Below, in pieces: positions 19,347-23,023 of a DNA stretch of 23,023 nucleotides (positions within the stretch are counted from its first letter, which is position 1; every line of letters begins with the position of its first letter). Source of the DNA: Jimgerdemannia flammicorona (Eukaryota; Mucoromycota; Endogonomycetes; Endogonales; Endogonaceae); the NCBI GenBank assembly GCA_003990745.1, contig RBNI01001324.1, positions 1 to 23,023 on the forward strand, written 5' to 3'. The notes under the pieces are model-generated. The model saw only the letters and a program-made list of their open reading frames with translations. It searched no databases and was not told where the DNA came from. The position numbers and the translations under genes were made by a program.

Positions 19347-20290
19347 ACCACCTGTCTACAGAGAATGGCTGCAAGCAGAACTCAAGAAAATAGAAGAAGC
19401 TGAAATCATCAAGCAAGCTATCAGCTCCTGGGTTTCACTCATTGTCCTCACCCCAAAGAAAGAAAGTAAGTCTGGAGAGTTTGCCCCAAGACTCTATATT
19501 GATTACAGGAAGCTCAATGCAATTACCAAGAAGGATAGGCAGCTCTTGCCAAATATTCAAGAAATCCTTACTACTCTTAGAAGTGAAGCCAAATACTACA
19601 CTACCTTGGATCTGTTCTCAGGCTTCCATCAGATTGATCTCACTCAAGATACCATTGAGAAATCAGCCTTTATTATATCTGATACCACCTATGTCTACCT
19701 ACAAATGCCATTTGGAATGTGTAATACCCCAGTAAGTTTTCAGTGAATGATGAACAGAGTCTTCAGTAATGAGATTGAAAAATGGCTCTTTGTCTATATT
19801 GATGATGTGATCATCTTTAGTAATACTGTATAGGAATATATCAACCATATACAACTAGCCCTCAAGAAGCTCAAGGAGCATAGCCTCTATATTAAGCCCA
19901 AGATGTATAAGTTTGTAGCTCAGGAAATTGCCTATCTAGGACACCTCATCAATCAGACTGAAATTCACATGGACTCCATAAAGATTGAGACTGTTGCAGC
20001 CTACCCAAGACCCAGAACAGCTACAGAAGTCCATGCCTTCCTTGAACTGGCCTCCTACTATAGAAGATTCATCAAAGGATACTCTAACATTGCAGCACCT
20101 ATCTATGAGCTACTGAAGAAGAAGACCAAATTCAAATGAACTAAGAAACATCAGAAAACTTTCAATGAACTTAAGATCAGATTGACCCAAGCACCCATCC
20201 TCAGAAGACTAGATTGGAACCTAGAGTTCATCCTGCAGACAGATGTAAGTATTATAGAACTTGGAGCAGTCCTAGCTCAGAAGAAAGATA
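19342..20290 (+). pseudogene. Gypsy reverse transcriptase and truncated RNase H
   Basis: Directly continues the frame that carries the dUTPase. RT blocks in order: VSLIVLTPKKES, PRLYIDYRKLNAIT, YYTTLDLFSGFHQIDL (catalytic Asp), FGMCNTPVSFQ, VYIDDVIIFS with YIDD at 19795-19806, and IAYLGHLI. Next is the connection with ELASYYRRFIKGYSNIA, and RNase H begins with FILQTDVSIIELGAVLAQ (20230-20283), where the first catalytic Asp is kept. Stops: TGA 19744, TAG 19831, TGA 20137, each fitting Trp or Gln. At about 20290 similarity stops just after the first RNase H strand and the sequence turns CT-rich. The remaining RNase H, integrase and 3' LTR are missing. This is Ty3/gypsy RT beyond doubt. Confidence 0.92.
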
Positions 20291-20780
20291 GACCCTACTC
20301 TCCCCCCTCCCCTATTACTAGACACTTCCCTGGGCACTCCTCCCTGTCCCCCAGCAGCAGCCATCAATGCCTTCCCCAGGCCCAGCCAACCATCCAGACC
20401 AGAGGCCATTCTCCCCATCTTGACCTTGTCAGCAAAGGTCGACCTCTCCCCTCCTCACTGCCTCAGGCCACCCCTCCCTCTACTACCAGTGTCTCGGCCA
20501 GCCATCAAGGTCCCTGGCATCTCCAAACCATCTTCCCTCCTCCCCACCTATTGTCAGCCAAAGGCACCACTGCCCCCCTGGCCAGCATGCTCACCAGTGC
20601 AATCATTGCCATCTATGTCAATAGTCATCTATCATCAAAAACATTGTAAAAAGTATTGTCTGAGTCTTGTGTCACCTGAATGGTACTAGTGAAACCTGTG
20701 GCATGGAGAGAGAAAATGTTAGTTGTACTGTTCATAAGGAATAATGTTGGAAATAAATCTCATCCTCTACAAATCTGCAG
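20290..20780 (-). pseudogene. Truncated second copy of the 5' end of the minus-strand gene
   Basis: Read on minus from ATG 20520, the translation resembles the start of the 22704 gene: a DTGSRGRGG stretch, then ERSTFADK, against DSSGSRSGTGGG and ERSFADIL. Anchors also align in DNA with near-equal spacing: GTCAGCCAAAGGC (about 20553) with GCCAGTCAAAGGC (22732), GCAAAGGTCG (20432) with GCAAAGCTCC (22611), CCAGCCAACCA (about 20381) with the same motif at 22581, and TTGTAAAA (20644) with 22838. A TGA splits it. Its downstream part ends at the gypsy junction, about 20290. Function unknown. The similarity was judged by eye and is imperfect. Confidence 0.5.
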
Positions 20781-20790
20781 TCAACTCCTC

Positions 20791-22704
20791 CTATACTAAG
20801 TCCAAGTTATGTTCCACAGTCAGTTCCTTTTCTTCTGCTGCCTGTGCCTCCACTCTAACCAGAAGTTCAACTATTATCCCATTCTCTTTTTCCTCAAAGT
20901 CCTCATAATACTCCAGGCAGGCCTCCTGCCAGAGTTGCAAACTATGATGCTCTGCCCAATAGTAGGCTGCACACTCACCAGCAACAACTGCCAGCTCAGC
21001 CTCCCTCTCCTTATCAATCTCATATCTCTCCTCCTCCAGGAGAATTGCAAGTATCTCTACCTTAAGTACCCCCACCACCCCATCTCTATGTAGAATCTAC
21101 ACCCAATGCTCCTCAGGCATCACTCACAAATCCCCTTCCCCCAACTCCTCAGCTGCAAAGTTATCCATCATCCTACTCATCTATAGCAGGTTCTCCACCT
21201 CCTTCCCTCCTGGTGTCCCTGGCCTTCCTGTATCTGGTATTGTGGTGTCTGCTCCTACACTAGTCATCTCATCCTACTCCTCCTCTGGGATATCCACCAG
21301 CTCATTCTCACCAACTGCCACCATCTGCCTACCTTTCGTAACATCAGGAACCCCAAAGTATACCTGCTGAGCACCCTTCATCAACACATCTTCTACTGCC
21401 CTACTCCTCACAGCTGGACCCCATCTGACCAGTGGGGGAGTATCATTAATAACTGGTTCCCAGACTTTGAATGTACCATCAGCAAAAGAGTCCTTGTGAG
21501 GCACCTTCCCAGTATCCTCCAGGTCCTCCTCTATGTCTCCTCCTCCCTTACTCACCCAGACACTTGCCTCTATGCCCTCAGACTTCTCAACACCCCTAGC
21601 CATCATCTTCCCCCCTCCATCCATGTTTGCTAGCAGCTCCCTCTGCCTCCAGCACCCTTGAGCCCTCTCCCACTGTCTCTTGTCAGTATGAATATGCTTC
21701 TCATCAATAATCTCCAGATGCATCAACTCCACATACAACTTCCAGGCCCTCGCCCTCTGCTCAACCATACCACTCAGCTCCTCCAGAGCCTCCAACAAGG
21801 CCTCCTCCTCCTCCTCACTCCCTTTCACCCTCGACACCTTGCAGACAAAAGCCCCCCACATTAATACCGAAGGCCAGTCACTCATCTTCTCTGTGGCCTC
21901 CCTCCTAGCCAGTCTAATCCTGACATCCACATCTCTTATCCTGAAGGTGGTTCCCTCCCACATCTAGAAACTAATATCAACTATATCACCATACTCTACC
22001 ATTATTTCCTCCACCCTCCTCCTGGTCTCCTTCTTCATCACCATAGACACCCTCTTCACCAGCAACTGTACCACTCTGGGGTCAAACCTCAAGTACCACA
22101 CCATAGAGACCACTACTTCCCTGACTGCCACTCCAGTTTTCAGAGTCTCATCTAGTGTGCCCGCCTCCTCAAAGCCCACCTTAACCCCCTCCAGCTCCTT
22201 CAGAAACTTTACTGAGGCTGCTCCAGCCACCTGCTCTGAAATAAGTCCCAGAACCATCCTCACCATCACCACCAAGCCCCTGAAGCACAAGGTCACTGCA
22301 AACTCTGAAATCAACTTCTTGAGTAATGGTGCCACTACCAGCCTCATCACACCATCAGCCAGGTCTCCCTTCCACTTTGGGCCCATCTGCCCAGCCCTCC
22401 CATCCATAGTCACATCTGGATTTTTTTTCAGAATTCCCATCACACTACCATCAGCAGTCCCACCACTACTCCCAGCAGCTACCCCATCAGTCCTACTCTC
22501 CACCAGCCAAGGTCCAGCCCCTCCAGCTTCCCTAATCTTCTGCTTTCCCTTCCCTTCTACCTGCCCACCATGAGTTCCCACCAGCCAACCACCAGCCCAC
22601 AGTATGTCTGCAAAGCTCCTCTCCTTCTGCCCACCAGCCCCACCACCAGTGCCACTTCTACTGCCTGAGCTGTCCTACCAACTCAGGCTACTAAAAGACC
22701 CCAT
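20791..22704 (-). pseudogene. Unknown minus-strand gene, about 637 codons with internal stops
   Basis: One minus frame runs from ATG 22704 to TAG 20791, broken only by TAG at 22675, 21964, 21274, 21181 and 21097 and by TGA at 21124; the longest open pieces are 205 and 229 residues. The N-terminal 100 residues are Gly/Ser-rich with ERSFADIL. Then comes a hydrophobic and basic part (VMRLVVAPLLKKLISEF), a segment ending YGDIVDISF, and after the 21964 stop MWEGTTFRIRDVDVRIRL. An acidic run EEEEEALLEALEEL near residue 300 is followed by a charged helical region with several Trp, and the C-terminal 90 residues are acidic and helical (LAILLEEERYEIDKERE). I recognise no family; transposon ORF1 (LINE-like) or a multi-copy host gene are both possible. 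There are no introns to invoke. The strand is supported by the continuous frame. Confidence 0.5.
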
Positions 22705-23023
22705 CCCAAGCCCATACTTTTGGCTAACAAGCTGCCAGTCAAAGGCCCCAGGTCCCCCAGACCTTATACATGTATCTGCTTACTTGCTAGTTGAAATTGC
22801 CTTAATACCTTTCTCCAATAAATGATTTGAAAGTATGTTGTAAAAGTGTGTGTAATGTGAATTGTAGTGGAGAAAAGTGGGGAGATAGGTTGGTCTGGAG
22901 AGAGTGGATCCAGCCAGATTGAGAGCTGGTTATGATGAGTTCCTGCTACTGCCCTGCTATATATGGGGAGAGAGTAGACTGGATGAGGAGACTTCTGGAG
23001 AGTGGGACCCTTATAGAGCCTGG
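22705..23023 (-). promoter_or_regulatory. Possible upstream region of the minus-strand gene
   Basis: On the minus strand the region contains CCATATATAGCAGG (plus 22954-22967) and CTCTATAAGGG near the window edge (23008-23018), both TATA-like, within long CT-rich tracts common in fungal promoters. From the first to the ATG is about 250 bases. A plus-strand AATAAA at 22815-22820 is the only sign for the other direction. No coding frame of note. Inferred only. Confidence 0.3.

Larger units (their letters stand above)
5933..20290 (+). mobile_element. Ty3/gypsy LTR retrotransposon with dUTPase, 3'-truncated, split by two Copia insertions
   Basis: With Copia B and C taken out, the plus-strand order is gag start (6597-6752), rest of gag with a CX2CX4HX4C knuckle (11823-12926), protease (13149 active site), dUTPase (13870-14226), RT (19342-20140) and the first part of RNase H (to about 20290). 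Protease-RT-RNase H order, the YIDD box and the FVYIDD-to-GHLI spacing mark Ty3/gypsy. Integrase, any chromodomain and the 3' LTR are absent: the sequence changes abruptly to a CT-rich block at about 20290. Stops and at least two frameshifts show that it is dead. The 5' boundary is tentative. Confidence 0.85.

Noticed and set aside
20182..20649. Plus-strand ORF of 155 residues as a gene
   Set aside because: Its first third is gypsy RNase H and the rest reads through into unrelated CT-rich sequence, so it is a junction product.
22157..22573. Plus-strand Pro/Ser/Thr-rich ORF of 138 residues
   Set aside because: It is low in complexity and antisense to the longer, continuous minus-strand frame; it mirrors the CT-rich composition.
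1..23023. Defence system, CRISPR array, prokaryotic operon or tRNA gene
   Set aside because: No spaced repeats, no cloverleaf gene and no prokaryotic gene organisation were seen; the tRNA-like match is the short primer site only.

Overview
The window looks like a repeat-dense, gene-poor, AT-rich compartment of a eukaryotic genome, most likely a filamentous fungus (ascomycete-like). The evidence is stacked LTR retrotransposons whose broken codons are overwhelmingly C-to-T or G-to-A changes (CAG/CAA to stop, CGA to TGA, TGG to TAG/TGA), the pattern expected of repeat-induced point mutation (RIP) plus deamination. The species cannot be named from the sequence. I see no intact host gene, tRNA, rRNA, CRISPR array or prokaryotic signal.

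Layout. (1) Positions 1-4788 hold Copia element A, a very old, extremely AT-rich Ty1/copia element with both LTRs still recognisable. (2) 4789-5932 is AT-rich sequence followed by an unidentified coding-like remnant. (3) About 5933-20290 is a Ty3/gypsy element, truncated at its 3' end inside RNase H and split by two nested Copia insertions. Its order is candidate LTR, gag start, [Copia B], rest of gag with a zinc knuckle, protease, dUTPase, [Copia C], reverse transcriptase, partial RNase H. (4) Copia B (6753-11822, 155-bp LTRs, target duplication GAGCC) and Copia C (14469-19341, 172-bp LTRs, target duplication CCTAT) are full-length, same-strand relatives, each with a single gag-pol frame broken by stops. 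(5) 20290-23023 is a CT-rich (plus strand) block carrying a long minus-strand reading frame with almost only TAG stops, plus what seems to be a truncated second copy of its 5' end.

How the parts relate. The gypsy element came first; B jumped into its gag and C into the dUTPase-RT linker, so the gypsy protein frame can be followed across both insertions. All three Copia elements carry a primer-binding site complementary to the anticodon stem-loop of initiator tRNA-Met, not to a tRNA 3' end. This implies half-tRNA priming as in Drosophila copia and yeast Ty5. The most notable items are the five-motif dUTPase between protease and RT in the gypsy element, the half-tRNA primer sites, the peptide-repeat expansion in Copia A, and the uncharacterised, apparently duplicated minus-strand gene family at the right end. 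No element here looks able to make its full proteins.
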